Notes: generated by a model from the letters alone, not told the origin. DNA of 64,000 bases from Oleiagrimonas sp. C23AA (GCF_011759385.1 NZ_JAARLY010000006.1:233372-297371); one strand, 5' to 3'; positions 17,047 through 26,895 are shown, counted from the first letter of the stretch. Translations and numbers: made by a program.

Positions 17047-17988
17047 GTGAAACTGCATGCCGCCCGCTACCTGGAGCTGACCAAGCCGCGCGTTGTCGCG
17101 TTGCTGGTGTTCTGCGCCGTGATCGGCATGTTCCTGGCCGTGCCCGGCATTCCGCCAGTGGGCGGTTTGATCTTCGGCACGCTGGGTATCTGGCTGGCCT
17201 CGGCCTCGGCGGCGGCGTTCAATCATCTGATTGACCAGAAGATCGACCGCGTGATGGTGCGCACCGCGCATCGTCCGCTGGCCACCGGTCAGCTCAGTCC
17301 GCGCCAGGTGGCCATTTTTGCCACCTCGCTCGGCATCATCTCGATGCTGGTGCTGGTGCTGCTGGTCAATGTGCTGACCGCGGTGCTGACCTTCGCCTCG
17401 CTGATCGGATATGCGGTGATCTACACCGCGTATCTGAAGCGCGCCACGCCGCAGAACATCGTGATCGGTGGCCTGGCCGGGGCCTCGCCGCCCCTGCTGG
17501 GCTGGGCGGCTGTCACTGGCATGACCGGTGTCCACGACTGGGCCTATGCCTTGTTGCTGGTGTTGATCATCTTCGCCTGGACGCCGCCGCACTTCTGGGC
17601 GCTGGCCATCTTCCGTCGCGAGGACTACGCGCGTGCCGGTGTGCCGATGCTGCCTGTCACCCATGGCGTGACCTATACGCGCTGGCACGTGCTGTTCTAT
17701 ACCGTGCTGCTGTTCCTGGCCACGTTGTTGCCGTACCTGACCGGCATGAGCGGTCTGTTGTACCTGGGCGGCGCGGTGGTGCTGGGGGGCGGCTTCATCT
17801 ATTACGCCATCCGCCTGCTCAACCCGCCGGACGAGCGCTTTGCGATGAAGGTGTTCAGCTATTCCATCGTTTACCTGATGGCGCTGTTCGCTTTCCTGCT
17901 GTTCGATCACTGGCTGGTCGATCCGGGCTTTGCGCAGGATGTGATGGTGCTCGGTCAGAATCTTCAGCAGCAGGCAGCTGCGCACTGA
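17047..17988 (+). CDS. ctaB: Protoheme IX farnesyltransferase (heme O synthase)
   Basis: A 313-residue UbiA-superfamily prenyltransferase that adds a farnesyl group to heme B, the step before CtaA. The first aspartate motif is [19 protein letters not shown], and the second conserved region is [13 protein letters not shown] with RREDY. About nine membrane helices are visible. The GTG at 17047 is preferred because GAGAG lies six bases upstream; a TTG at 17041 is in frame. It follows ctaA after a hairpin-containing spacer and precedes the response regulator by only 18 bases. Confidence 0.95.
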   Translation: MKLHAARYLELTKPRVVALLVFCAVIGMFLAVPGIPPVGGLIFGTLGIWLASASAAAFNHLIDQKIDRVMVRTAHRPLATGQLSPRQVAIFATSLGIISMLVLVLLVNVLTAVLTFASLIGYAVIYTAYLKRATPQNIVIGGLAGASPPLLGWAAVTGMTGVHDWAYALLLVLIIFAWTPPHFWALAIFRREDYARAGVPMLPVTHGVTYTRWHVLFYTVLLFLATLLPYLTGMSGLLYLGGAVVLGGGFIYYAIRLLNPPDERFAMKVFSYSIVYLMALFAFLLFDHWLVDPGFAQDVMVLGQNLQQQAAAH

Positions 17989-18006
17989 CATTTGCCGGAG
18001 CTTCCC

Positions 18007-18669
18007 ATGCGTCTGCTGGTGGTCGAGGATTCACCGAACCTGGGACGCGATCTGCGTGAAGCGCTGAGCCGCGATGGCCACGCCGTGGATCTGGCCCCCG
18101 ATGGTCGTCAGGCGCAGCAGTTCCTGGCCGGTTACGACTATGACGCGATGGTGCTGGACCTGATGATGCCGCGGGTGGACGGCTGGGACGTGTTGCGCTG
18201 GCTGCAGGGACGTGGCGCGCGGCCCAGGGTGCTGGTGCTGTCGGCCCGGGATCAGGTCAGCGACCGGGTCCAGGCGTTGCACCTGGGCGCCGATGACTAC
18301 ATGGTCAAGCCATTTGCCTATGACGAACTGGCGGCCCGGCTGCTGGCGTTGGCGCGACGCAGTGTGGCGACCGATCCGGTGCAGAGGATCGGCCGGGTCG
18401 AGGTTGATCCGCGGGCGCGACTGGTGCGCGTCGATGGCCAGCCACTGGCGTTGACACCCAAGGAATACGCGTTGCTGGAGGCCTTGTGCAGCGAGCGGGG
18501 CCGGGTGCTGACCCGTACCACGTTGTTTGAGCGTCTGTACGATGCGCGTAGCGAAGCTTCCGACAAGGTGATCGAGGTGCTGGTCAGCACGCTGCGTTCC
18601 AAGCTGGCAAAAGCCGGCGTCACCGACCTGGTCGAGACCCGGCGTGGCTATGGCTATGTGGTCGTCTGA
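18007..18669 (+). CDS. OmpR-family response regulator
   Basis: A 220-residue regulator. The receiver domain (1-115) has acidic residues near 7-8, phospho-acceptor Asp51 in MVLDLMMPRVDGWD, the conserved Ser79 and Lys101. The C-terminal winged helix (about 125-220) has LTPKEYALLEAL and the recognition region VIEVLVSTLRSKL followed by RRGYGY. A ribosome-binding site CGGAG precedes the ATG. It overlaps the histidine kinase gene by 14 bases and lies upstream of a metal RND exporter, so it is probably the exporter's activator (inference). Confidence 0.93.
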   Translation: MRLLVVEDSPNLGRDLREALSRDGHAVDLAPDGRQAQQFLAGYDYDAMVLDLMMPRVDGWDVLRWLQGRGARPRVLVLSARDQVSDRVQALHLGADDYMVKPFAYDELAARLLALARRSVATDPVQRIGRVEVDPRARLVRVDGQPLALTPKEYALLEALCSERGRVLTRTTLFERLYDARSEASDKVIEVLVSTLRSKLAKAGVTDLVETRRGYGYVVV

Positions 18670-20050
18670 ACTTAGCCCGCCTTCGATACGGCTGCGCCTG
18701 CTGCTGTTTCTTTGCACCGGGCTGGGCGTGCTGATGGTCGGGCTGTTCCTGCTGCTTGATCGTGGCGTGGACCGGCAGATCTACGGGCGCCTGGATCATG
18801 TGCTGGAGGCACGAGCCCACGCCATCGCGGTGCTTCTGGAATCGCATCCAGCGTCCGAGGCACTGGCCGAATTACAGGCGATGAGTCCGGAATACGCCGG
18901 CGGCGGGCATACTGATTTCCTGCAGTTGTGGAGTGCCGATGGCGCCACATTGCTGGCCTCGGGAAGCAATCGTGGGGGCAGGCTGACGCCGCCGGGCAAG
19001 GTGCCCGCCAATCAGCCGTATTTCTATGACCTTCGCCTTCCCGATGGGCATCGCGGGCGTGCGGTCGCCGTGCGCGTGGGCATCCAGGGCCACGCTGGCG
19101 ACGCCATCCTGGCCGTGGCCGAGGAGCGCGAGCAGGTCGACGCACTGGAGCGCCATGTACATATCGCGCTGCTCAGCGGAGTGGTGGCGACGTCGCTGTT
19201 TGCCGTCCTGCTGGCGGTGCTGGCCGTGCGTGGCGGCCTGCGGCCACTGATGGCCTTTGGAAATGCCGCGCGGCGCGGTGGTGAACGCGTGAGTGTGCCG
19301 TTGGACCGCCTGCCGCGTGAGCTGCGTCCGCTGGCAGGCGCGCTCAATGACGCATTCGCGCGCCTGGCTCAGGCGTTGCACAGGGAGCGTCGGTTTGCCC
19401 GTGATGTCGCGCATGAACTGCGCACGCCGCTGGCCGAGATTCGCACCGCGGTGGAACTGGTCAGGCGCGATGTGGGTGGTTCGTCGACTCTGGACGGCGC
19501 GCTGGAGTCGACGCAGCGCATGCAACGCTGCATCGACGGCTTGCTGTCGCTGTCGCGCTATGAGTCGGGCATGCAGGAAGTGCAGCTGGAGCCGGTCGAC
19601 CTGGCCGCGCTGCTGACGCGCTCCGTGCAGCTGGCCGCGGGACCGGCGACGCGGCGGCGAATCAGGCTGGAATGCCAGGCCCCCGCTGAATGCTGGGTGC
19701 AGACCGATCCAGCGCTACTGGAGCGCGTGATTGACAACCTGCTACTGAACGCCGCCGAACACGCCCCCGAAGACAGCGTGGTGGCGGTACACATGCGTGG
19801 CGTTGCCGACGCCGTGCGACTGAGCATCGGCAACCTCGCGCCGGCGCTGGAGGATGCCGACCTGCAACGGCTCGGCGAACGTTTCTGGCGCAAGTCGCCG
19901 GCACGCGAGGCGAGCGGCCATGGCGGACTGGGCCTGGCGCTGGCACAGGGCCTGGCCGCCCTGCTGCAGCTGCGGCTGTCGTTTCGTCTGGACCGCGGCT
20001 GGCTGTGGGCCGATCTTGAGGGCATGACACCGCTGGCGCTACCCGGCTGA
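18656..20050 (+). CDS. Sensor histidine kinase
   Basis: A 464-residue membrane kinase, the partner of the preceding regulator. Helices at about 13-34 and 169-191 flank a periplasmic sensor domain of about 130 residues. A HAMP-like segment is followed by the H-box FARDVAHELRTPL with phospho-acceptor His253. Next come the N-box ERVIDNLLLNAAEHA, the short acidic D-box region, and the G-box GHGGLGLALAQG. The start is uncertain: ATG at 18656, with in-frame ATG 18650 and GTG 18644, all overlapping the regulator. The sensor domain has no obvious His/Met-rich metal site. Its position suggests metal sensing, as for CzcS/CusS. Confidence 0.9.
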   Translation: MWSSELSPPSIRLRLLLFLCTGLGVLMVGLFLLLDRGVDRQIYGRLDHVLEARAHAIAVLLESHPASEALAELQAMSPEYAGGGHTDFLQLWSADGATLLASGSNRGGRLTPPGKVPANQPYFYDLRLPDGHRGRAVAVRVGIQGHAGDAILAVAEEREQVDALERHVHIALLSGVVATSLFAVLLAVLAVRGGLRPLMAFGNAARRGGERVSVPLDRLPRELRPLAGALNDAFARLAQALHRERRFARDVAHELRTPLAEIRTAVELVRRDVGGSSTLDGALESTQRMQRCIDGLLSLSRYESGMQEVQLEPVDLAALLTRSVQLAAGPATRRRIRLECQAPAECWVQTDPALLERVIDNLLLNAAEHAPEDSVVAVHMRGVADAVRLSIGNLAPALEDADLQRLGERFWRKSPAREASGHGGLGLALAQGLAALLQLRLSFRLDRGWLWADLEGMTPLALPG

Positions 20051-20130
20051 TCGTGCAAGCGCATCTTAAGGTCGTTCAAAGCTGATTGTTGGGATCCTCG
20101 CGTTCAGAACATGCGTTCGCGAGGTGTCTC

Positions 20131-21180
20131 ATGCGCTCTTTCATGCTGGCCGGCCTGCTTCTGGTCTGTGCAGGCATCGCCACGGCGGCCGAATCATCCC
20201 TCAAACTCAGTTCCGCCCAGCGGCAGGCGCTGGGTATTCGTGTGGGTGCCATCACGTCGGCCAACCAGGTGCCGGTGGATGGCCTGCCGGCCATGGCGCG
20301 CGCGCCGCTGCATGAAAGTGCCGTGGTCACCGCGCCCTTCGCCGGCATCACCGTTGCGGTGTTGGCGCGTGAGGGCAACACCGTCAAGCGTGGGCAGGCG
20401 CTGGCGCGCATCCAGAGCCGTGAGGCGATGACTCTGGGCGCACAACTGGCGGCCGCGAGCGGCGACTACCGGGTGGCCCGGGCGCAGGCCGACCGCGATC
20501 AACAAATGCTCGACGAAGGCATCATTCCCGCCAGCCGGGTGCAGACGGTGATAGCGCGTCGTGATGCGGCCGCCGCGCGCCTGAGCGAGCTGCAGGCGGC
20601 CCGGGCGATGGCACCGCAGGCGGCCGGTGCCGCGGCGGGAACCTACGAACTGCGTGCGCCGCTGGATGGTCGCGTGATCGAGCGCAGCCTGCGCCTGGGC
20701 GAGCCGGTGGCCGCGCTGGCCAAGGCCTTCGTGGTCGCCCAGCCTGACAAGGTGATGCTGGAGATCCAGGTACCTGCGCGCTATGCCGGGCAGCTGCGCC
20801 CGGGATTGACGGTACGCGCCGGTGCCGGCGAAGGGGTGGTCAGCGAGGTCGGTGCCGCCGTCGATCGGGCCAGCCAGACGCTCCTGGTGCGCGCCGACAT
20901 GCGTGGTCAGCAGCTGCTTCCCGGGCAGCAGACATCGGCCACCTTGCAGTTGCCGGCACCGCAGGACGCCTGGACATTGCCATCGTCGGCGATCGCCGAG
21001 CATGCCGGACAGCATGTGGTCTTTGTCGAGCGCGATGCTGGTTATCTGCGCGTTGCGGTCAAGGTGCTGGCGCAGACCGGCGATGGCCAAAGCGTGGTAC
21101 AGGGTCCCCTGAACAAGGGCAGCCAGGTTGTCGTGGCCGGTGCCGGGGCGCTGAAGGCCATGCTGCTGGCGGGAGAGTGA
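20131..21180 (+). CDS. RND efflux periplasmic adaptor (membrane fusion protein)
   Basis: A 349-residue adaptor of the CzcB/CusB class that links the inner-membrane pump to the outer-membrane channel. The signal peptide is MRSFMLAGLLLVCAGIATAA. Then come the lipoyl half-motifs (VVTAPFAGITVAVLAREGNTVKRGQALARI and the later YELRAPLDGRVIERS), a helical hairpin (about 105-170), and beta-barrel and membrane-proximal domains. It lacks the Met-rich N-terminal metal domain of CusB. The ATG at 20131 has GAGGTG upstream. One base separates it from the pump gene. Confidence 0.92.
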   Translation: MRSFMLAGLLLVCAGIATAAESSLKLSSAQRQALGIRVGAITSANQVPVDGLPAMARAPLHESAVVTAPFAGITVAVLAREGNTVKRGQALARIQSREAMTLGAQLAAASGDYRVARAQADRDQQMLDEGIIPASRVQTVIARRDAAAARLSELQAARAMAPQAAGAAAGTYELRAPLDGRVIERSLRLGEPVAALAKAFVVAQPDKVMLEIQVPARYAGQLRPGLTVRAGAGEGVVSEVGAAVDRASQTLLVRADMRGQQLLPGQQTSATLQLPAPQDAWTLPSSAIAEHAGQHVVFVERDAGYLRVAVKVLAQTGDGQSVVQGPLNKGSQVVVAGAGALKAMLLAGE

Positions 21181-21181
21181 G

Positions 21182-24100
21182 ATGCTGCAGCGACTGCTCG
21201 GTTTCTCGCTGTCGCAGCGCCTGCTGGTGCTGCTGGGCGCACTGGCCATTATCGGTGCCGGTGTTTGGGCCTATTTGAAGCTGCCCATTGATGCCTATCC
21301 GAACATCGCGCCGACCCAGGTCAAGCTGATCCTGAAGGCGCCAGGCATGACGCCGGAGGAAGTGGAAACCCGCGTGGTGGTGCCGCTGGAGATGGAGCTG
21401 CTGGGCATTCCGCACGCGCAGATCCTGCGCTCGACTTCCAAGTACGCCATCGCCGATGTCACGCTCGATTTCGAGGAAGGTACCGACATCTACTGGGCGC
21501 GTCAGCAGGTGTCCGAGCGCTTCGCCGCCGCTGCCGGTGATCTGCCGCGGGACGTCAGCGGTGGCTTGGCGCCGATCGCCACACCGCTGTCGGACATGTT
21601 CATGTTCACCATCGAGGGCGGCGGACTGAGCCTGGCCGAACGGCGCACGCTGCTGGACTGGACCATCCGTCCGGCGTTGCGCACGATCCCCGGCGTCGCC
21701 GACCTCAATGCCCTGGGCGGCAAGGTACGCACCTTCCTGGTTACACCCGATCGTGCACGCCTGTCCGCCACTGGCCTGCATTTGCGCGACATCGTCGACG
21801 CGGTGATGCGCAACAACCGCAACGACGGGTCGGGTCGCCTGCGCGATGGCGATGACGCCTTGATCGTGCGCGCCCAGGGGGCGGTCAGCACGCTCGAGGA
21901 CCTGCGTCGCGTGGTTGTCGCCAGCCGCGATGGCAGGCCGTTGCGCGTGGGTGATCTGGCGCAGGTCAGCTATGGCAGCCTGACCCGCTACGGTGCGGTG
22001 ACCCGCGATGGTGCCGGTGAAGCGGTCGAGGGCCTGGTGGTGGGTCTGCGCGGCGCCGATGCCTCCAAGGTGGTCGATGCGGTGCGGGCACGATTGGACC
22101 AGTTGAAGTCGAGCCTGCCCGAGGGCGCTCGCATCGAGGTCTTCTATGACCGCGGTGCGCTGATCGAGCGCGCCGTGGATACGGTGCGCAGCGCGCTGAT
22201 CGAGGCCACCGTGCTGGTAGTGATCCTGCTGCTGCTGTTCCTGGGCGACGTGCGCGCCGCGGTGGTGGTATCGCTGACCCTGCCGCTGGCGGTGCTGATC
22301 GCGTTCCTGATGATGCACCTCACGGGGCTCAGCGCGAACCTGATGAGCCTGGGAGGCCTGGCCATCGCCATCGGCCTGCTGGTCGATGCCGCGGTGGTGG
22401 TGGTGGAGAACACCGTCAGCCACCTGGTGCCCGGTCACGGCGTTGCTGATCTGCCCCGACTGCACCGCATCTACCGTGCGGTGGGCGAGGTGGCGCGGCC
22501 GGTGGTCGCCGGGATCGCCATCATCTGCCTGGTGTTCATGCCGCTGCTGACCCTGCAGGGCCTGGAGGGCAAGCTGTTCGGGCCGGTCGCGCTGACCATC
22601 ATCTTCGCCCTGGCCGCATCGCTGTTGCTGTCGATGACGGTGGTGCCGGTGCTGTGCTCGCTACTGCTGCGCGAGCGTGCCCACGCCGAACCCTGGCTGA
22701 TGCGTCAGCTCGAGCGCGGTTACCGGCCGCTGCTGGACTGGTCGCTGGGGCATGCGCGCTGGATGGGCGTGATCGCCGGCCTCGCTCTGGTAGTGGGCGC
22801 ATTGGCCTATATGGGGACCGGCAAGACCTTCATGCCGACCATGGACGAGGGGGACTTGCTGCTGCAGCTGACCAAGCAGCCCTCGATCAGCCTGCAGGCC
22901 TCGCGCGACCAGGACATGGCCGTGGAGCGCGCGATCAAGCAGCGGGTCCCCGAGGTCGAGCACGTCATCGCGCGCCTGGGTTCGGACGAGCTGGGCCTGG
23001 ACCCGATGAGCCTGAACGAGACGGACATGTTCCTTCAGCTCAAGCCGAAGAAGGACTGGCGTGTGCGCGACAAAGCCTGGCTGGAGGGCCAGCTGCGTGA
23101 GGTCATGAAAGACTTCCCCGGCGTCGAGTATGGCTTCACCCAGCCGATCCAGATGCGCGTCTCGGAAATGCTCACCGGCAGTCGCGGCGATATCGCCGTG
23201 AAGGTGTTCGGTCCGGAGCTGTCCACGCTCAACCGGATCGCCAACCGCATTGCGGCGATCCTGGGCAAGACCCGTGGCAGCCAGGACGTGATCGCGCAGA
23301 CCCAGGAGGGCGTGCGCTACCTGCAGGCCCGCATCGATCGCCAGGCGGCAGGCCGTTACGGACTCGATGTCTCGGTGGTGCAGGACGAGTTGCGAGGCCA
23401 GCTCGAGGGGATGCGTGCCGGCACCGTGCTGGAGCAGCAGCGGCGGGTTCCGGTACTGGTGCGCGGCCAGTCGCGCCTGATGGACACCCCGGCGCTGTTC
23501 GAACGCATGAATCTGGCCACTGCCGACGGCAACCAGGTACCACTGGACCGCATTGCCACGCTGCAGGCGACTACCGGGCCGGTGCAGATCCGCCGCGAGA
23601 ATGGCTCGCGCTTCGCGCTGGTTCAGTCAAATGTGGCCGGTCGCGACCTGGTTGGTTTCGTCGACGAGGTGCGTGCCGCCGTCCAGCGCGAGATCCATCT
23701 TCCGACCGGCTACAGCGTCACCTGGGGCGGTCAATTCGAGAACCAGCAGCGTGCGGCCACGCGGTTGGCCCTGGTGATCCCGATCTCGCTGGGACTGATC
23801 TTCCTGGTGCTGTTCTCCACCTTCGGCTCGATCCGGCAGGCGCTGCTGATTCTGTGCAACGTGCCGTTCGCGATGGTCGGCGGCATCGTCACGCTGTGGC
23901 TGTCGGGCCAGTACCTGTCGGTGCCGGCCTCGGTCGGCTTCATTGCGCTGCTGGGTATTGCCGTGCTCAATGGCCTGGTACTGGTTTCCTACTTCAATCA
24001 GTTGCGTGCTACCGGCATGACGATGGACGAGGTGGTGCGCGTAGGGGCGATGCGGCGCCTGCGTCCGGTGATGATGACCGCCTCCATCGCAGCGCTGGGT

Positions 24101-24259
24101 CTGGTGCCGCTGTTGTTCGCCAGCGGCCCGGGCTCGGAACTGCAAAAGCCATTGGCGATCGTGGTGATTGGCGGTCTGGTCAGCTGCACCGCGCTGACCC
24201 TGCTGCTGCTGCCCACGCTGTTCCGCCGTTTCGGCCAACCGCGCCAGGGCAAGGAGTAA
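21182..24259 (+). CDS. Heavy-metal efflux RND transporter (CzcA/CusA superfamily)
   Basis: A 1025-residue proton-driven exporter with twelve helices and two large periplasmic loops. The N-terminus FSLSQRLLVLLGALAIIGAG and the PNIAPTQVKLILKAPGMTPEEVE region are typical of the HME-RND class. In helix 4 the signature is GGLAIAIGLLVDAAVVVVEN, with Asp402 and Glu409. This resembles neither the CzcA-type DFG motif nor the Met-containing CusA motif exactly, so substrate (Ni, Co, Zn or another cation) is left open. It forms a tripartite system with the adaptor before it and the TolC-type protein after it. Confidence 0.94.
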   Translation: MLQRLLGFSLSQRLLVLLGALAIIGAGVWAYLKLPIDAYPNIAPTQVKLILKAPGMTPEEVETRVVVPLEMELLGIPHAQILRSTSKYAIADVTLDFEEGTDIYWARQQVSERFAAAAGDLPRDVSGGLAPIATPLSDMFMFTIEGGGLSLAERRTLLDWTIRPALRTIPGVADLNALGGKVRTFLVTPDRARLSATGLHLRDIVDAVMRNNRNDGSGRLRDGDDALIVRAQGAVSTLEDLRRVVVASRDGRPLRVGDLAQVSYGSLTRYGAVTRDGAGEAVEGLVVGLRGADASKVVDAVRARLDQLKSSLPEGARIEVFYDRGALIERAVDTVRSALIEATVLVVILLLLFLGDVRAAVVVSLTLPLAVLIAFLMMHLTGLSANLMSLGGLAIAIGLLVDAAVVVVENTVSHLVPGHGVADLPRLHRIYRAVGEVARPVVAGIAIICLVFMPLLTLQGLEGKLFGPVALTIIFALAASLLLSMTVVPVLCSLLLRERAHAEPWLMRQLERGYRPLLDWSLGHARWMGVIAGLALVVGALAYMGTGKTFMPTMDEGDLLLQLTKQPSISLQASRDQDMAVERAIKQRVPEVEHVIARLGSDELGLDPMSLNETDMFLQLKPKKDWRVRDKAWLEGQLREVMKDFPGVEYGFTQPIQMRVSEMLTGSRGDIAVKVFGPELSTLNRIANRIAAILGKTRGSQDVIAQTQEGVRYLQARIDRQAAGRYGLDVSVVQDELRGQLEGMRAGTVLEQQRRVPVLVRGQSRLMDTPALFERMNLATADGNQVPLDRIATLQATTGPVQIRRENGSRFALVQSNVAGRDLVGFVDEVRAAVQREIHLPTGYSVTWGGQFENQQRAATRLALVIPISLGLIFLVLFSTFGSIRQALLILCNVPFAMVGGIVTLWLSGQYLSVPASVGFIALLGIAVLNGLVLVSYFNQLRATGMTMDEVVRVGAMRRLRPVMMTASIAALGLVPLLFASGPGSELQKPLAIVVIGGLVSCTALTLLLLPTLFRRFGQPRQGKE

Positions 24260-24262
24260 GTC

Positions 24263-24574
24263 ATGAGTCTTGATCTGAAACGGCTGACCGTATTGGCACC
24301 GCGTGATCTGGAGGATGTATTGCTGGCTGCCGTGCTGGAGATGCGGCCGGCCGTGCCTGGCTTCACCTCCACGCATGTCGCCGGACACGGCGAGCACTTC
24401 GACGGCGCGCGGGTGCAGGAGCAGGTTCGTGGTCGCATCGACCGCGCCATGATGTGGTTGGTACTGCCCGCCGAGGACGTTGAGCGGGTACTGGTGCAGC
24501 TACGCGCACGCATGCCGCATCCCGACATTGTGTGGTGGGTGGAACCGGTTGAGTCGATGGGGCGGCTGATATGA
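24263..24574 (+). CDS. DUF3240 family protein, RND-associated
   Basis: A 103-residue soluble protein starting MSLDLKRLTVLAPRDLEDVLLAAVLE with a C-terminal DIVWWVEPVESMG. The length and pattern fit DUF3240, a ferredoxin-like (GlnB-like) family nearly always encoded beside heavy-metal RND pumps. By analogy it may bind metal or signal to the pump; no function is established. It starts three bases after the pump gene, and its stop overlaps the next ATG (ATGA). Confidence 0.75.
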   Translation: MSLDLKRLTVLAPRDLEDVLLAAVLEMRPAVPGFTSTHVAGHGEHFDGARVQEQVRGRIDRAMMWLVLPAEDVERVLVQLRARMPHPDIVWWVEPVESMGRLI

Positions 24575-25869
24575 AACAAGGCATCGTTCTGATCATCCTG
24601 TTGTTGCCGATGCTGCCGGCGGTCGCGGTTGAGTCTCCGGCGTCGACCCCCGCCTTGCCGCCACCCGAGCTGGTGCTCGACGTGATCGAGCAGACGCCCG
24701 AGGTGCAGGCCGCGGCAGCGGCACTGGCGCGCGCCGAGGCCGAATCCCGTCTGCGCCAGGTTGGCTCGCACGAGGCCCAGCTGACCGTTGTTCCGCAACG
24801 TCGTCGCATCGAGGGGGGACGCACATTCAACGAATGGGAGGCCGATCTCAGCCGGCCGCTGCGCTGGCCGCACAAGGCAAGGCTGGACCGGGAGATTGGC
24901 GCGGCCGGGACCGAGGCGGCGCGGTTGATGTTGGCTGACGCCCATCATGCCGGTGCCCGGCGCCTGCTCGGCCTGTGGTCGGACTGGCAGCGCGCCCGCG
25001 CGGCTGCGATGCAGCAGCACGCCCAGGTGGATATCTGGCAGCGCGACCGCAGGGCCATCGCGCGCCGGGTCGAACTGGGCGATGCCGCCCGTCGCGACCT
25101 TCTCGCCGCCGATGCCGCGCTGGCGCAGGCGCAAGCTGCGGCGATGCAGGCCGACGCCGATGCGCAGATTGCCGAGCTGGCCTTGCGCAGCACCTTCCCA
25201 GGCCTGCCTCTGCCCGAACGCGTGCGCCTGGGCGACACGCCACCTCCGTTACCCGGCACTGACAGCCACTGGTGGCAGCTGATTGTGTCGCGCAGTCACG
25301 AGATAGGTGCGGCCGACGCCCAGGCCCGTCAGCGCGAGGCCGAAGCCCGGCGTGCGCGTGCCGACCGGCTGCCCGATCCCACCGTGGGGGTTCGGGTACT
25401 CAACGACCTGGGCGGACGTGAGCGCGCGGTCGGTCTGGTGCTGAGCATTCCCATCGGGGTGCGTCAGCGTGGTGCTCGCGCCGCAGCCGCCGGCGCTGAT
25501 GCGCTGGCCGCCCAGGCCGAACTCTCGATGGTGCGCCGTGACATCGAGCGCGCCGCCCGTGAAAGCGTGGCGCGGGCGCGTGCCGTGCATGCCATCTGGT
25601 CGAGTCGCCGGCAGGCGCTGGCGGCGGCGCGGGCCAGTGCGGCCAAGGCCGAGCGAGCCTACGCGCTGGGTGAAAGTGGTCTGGCCGAACTGCTGGCCGC
25701 GCGTCGTATCGAGCTGGAATCGGTGTTGTCCGAGCGTCGCGCCGCGGTCGATGCCATCGAGGCGGTGGCGCGCGTGCAGGTGGATGCGCACGAGCTGTGG
25801 CACCACCATACCGGTGGCTCCGACCCCGACGAGCACGAGCGGGGCCGAATCGGTCTGCCTGATCTCTAG
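24571..25869 (+). CDS. TolC-family outer-membrane efflux protein (CzcC type)
   Basis: A 432-residue outer-membrane channel protein. After a signal peptide (MKQGIVLIILLLPMLPAVAV) come two OEP repeats of long Ala-rich helices (AAAALARAEAESRLR, and later the ALAAARASAAKAERAYALGESGLAELLAARR signature of the second repeat). A Pro-containing loop RLPDPTVGVRV lies between them, as in CzcC. The C-terminal tail is His/Asp-rich (HELWHHHTGGSDPDEHERG), which could bind metal. It is the last gene of the exporter operon; its stop codon overlaps the stop of the convergent neighbour. Confidence 0.9.
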   Translation: MKQGIVLIILLLPMLPAVAVESPASTPALPPPELVLDVIEQTPEVQAAAAALARAEAESRLRQVGSHEAQLTVVPQRRRIEGGRTFNEWEADLSRPLRWPHKARLDREIGAAGTEAARLMLADAHHAGARRLLGLWSDWQRARAAAMQQHAQVDIWQRDRRAIARRVELGDAARRDLLAADAALAQAQAAAMQADADAQIAELALRSTFPGLPLPERVRLGDTPPPLPGTDSHWWQLIVSRSHEIGAADAQARQREAEARRARADRLPDPTVGVRVLNDLGGRERAVGLVLSIPIGVRQRGARAAAAGADALAAQAELSMVRRDIERAARESVARARAVHAIWSSRRQALAAARASAAKAERAYALGESGLAELLAARRIELESVLSERRAAVDAIEAVARVQVDAHELWHHHTGGSDPDEHERGRIGLPDL

Positions 25870-26858
25870 GTCTTCGTCACGGTGCCGGCGCTGTACTGGC
25901 GGGCATAGCGTTGCGCGATCACCGCGCAGACCATCAGCTGAAGCATGTGAAACACCATCAGCGGCAGCACCAGTGCACCCATGGCCTGCCCGGCGAAGAT
26001 CACCCGGGCGATCGGTATGCCGCTGGCCAGGCTTTTCTTCGAGCCACAGAAGAAGATCGCGATGCGGTCCTCGCGGTCGAAGCCGAGCCGGCGCGAGGCC
26101 CACAGGTTGATCACCATTACCGCGGCCAGCAGCAGCGCCGCCATCACCAGCACGCCCAGCAGTGCTGATACTGGCGTGTGTTGCCACAGGCCCTTGACCA
26201 CCGCCGCACTGAAGGCGGTGTAGACCACCAGCACGATGGTGCCGTTGTCGCTGAACTTGAGCAGGCCACGATGGCGCTCGACGAAAGCGCCGGTCCACGG
26301 TCGCGACAGATGCCCCAACGTGAAGGGCAGCAGCAGTTGCAGCACGATATCCATGGCGCCCTGGGCGGAAATGCTGCCCTGACGAGAAAGCAGCAGGCCG
26401 GCCAGCAGGGGCGTCAGCACCAGGCCCACCAGGCTGGAGATCGAGGCGCTGACCACCGCTGCCGGCACGTTGCCGTGGGCCATCGAGGTGAAGGCGATGG
26501 AGGACTGCACCGTCGAAGGCACGCAGCACAGGAACAGGAAGCCGGCCAGCAGCGAGGGTGTCAGCAGCAGTTGGGCGAGCGGGCTGCCGATCACGCCGAG
26601 CAGGGGAAACAGGGCGAAGGTGCAGCTGAGCACGGTCAGGTGCAGGCGCCAGTGCGTTGCACCGGCCAGTACCGCCTGGCGCGACAGCTTGGCCCCATGC
26701 AGGAAAAACAGCAGCGCAATGGCGACATCGGTGAGGATGTCAAAGCCATGCGCCCAGCGACCGCGGCAGGGCGCCAGCGAGGCCACCCCAATGGTGGCCA
26801 GCAGCGTCAGCGTGAAATTGTCGGGGCGCGCGCGGCGGGCCAGGGCAGTCAGTTGCAT
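25866..26858 (-). CDS. SBF-like (bile acid:sodium symporter superfamily) transporter
   Basis: A 330-residue protein with about ten hydrophobic helices. Motifs LFFLHGAKLS, LTPSLLAGFLFLCCVPSTVQSSIAFTSMAHGN (crossover helix region with Pro-Ser-Thr) and FFCGSKKSLASGIP fit the PF13593 'SBF-like' branch (YfeH type) of the BASS superfamily. These are sodium-coupled importers of organic anions; the substrate is unknown. Its TAG overlaps the TolC-family gene's TAG in a shared CTAG at 25866-25869. It is divergent from the MFS gene. Confidence 0.85.
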   Translation of the reverse strand: MQLTALARRARPDNFTLTLLATIGVASLAPCRGRWAHGFDILTDVAIALLFFLHGAKLSRQAVLAGATHWRLHLTVLSCTFALFPLLGVIGSPLAQLLLTPSLLAGFLFLCCVPSTVQSSIAFTSMAHGNVPAAVVSASISSLVGLVLTPLLAGLLLSRQGSISAQGAMDIVLQLLLPFTLGHLSRPWTGAFVERHRGLLKFSDNGTIVLVVYTAFSAAVVKGLWQHTPVSALLGVLVMAALLLAAVMVINLWASRRLGFDREDRIAIFFCGSKKSLASGIPIARVIFAGQAMGALVLPLMVFHMLQLMVCAVIAQRYARQYSAGTVTKT

Positions 26859-26865
26859 CCGTGCA

Positions 26866-26895
26866 TTCTAAGCAGCGCTGCGCCTTGGGTATAAC
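26866..26895 (+). promoter_or_regulatory. Candidate promoter of the MFS gene
   Basis: TATAAC (26890-26895) is preceded at 18 bases by the weak -35 TTCTAA (26866-26871). Transcription would begin near 26902, which favours the TTG start at 26926 over the GTG at 26908. Confidence 0.4.

Noticed and set aside
20051..20130. Search for a regulator box (direct repeats) upstream of the metal exporter adaptor
   Set aside because: TTAAGG and TTCAAAG segments are present but do not form a convincing repeat at receiver-regulator spacing.
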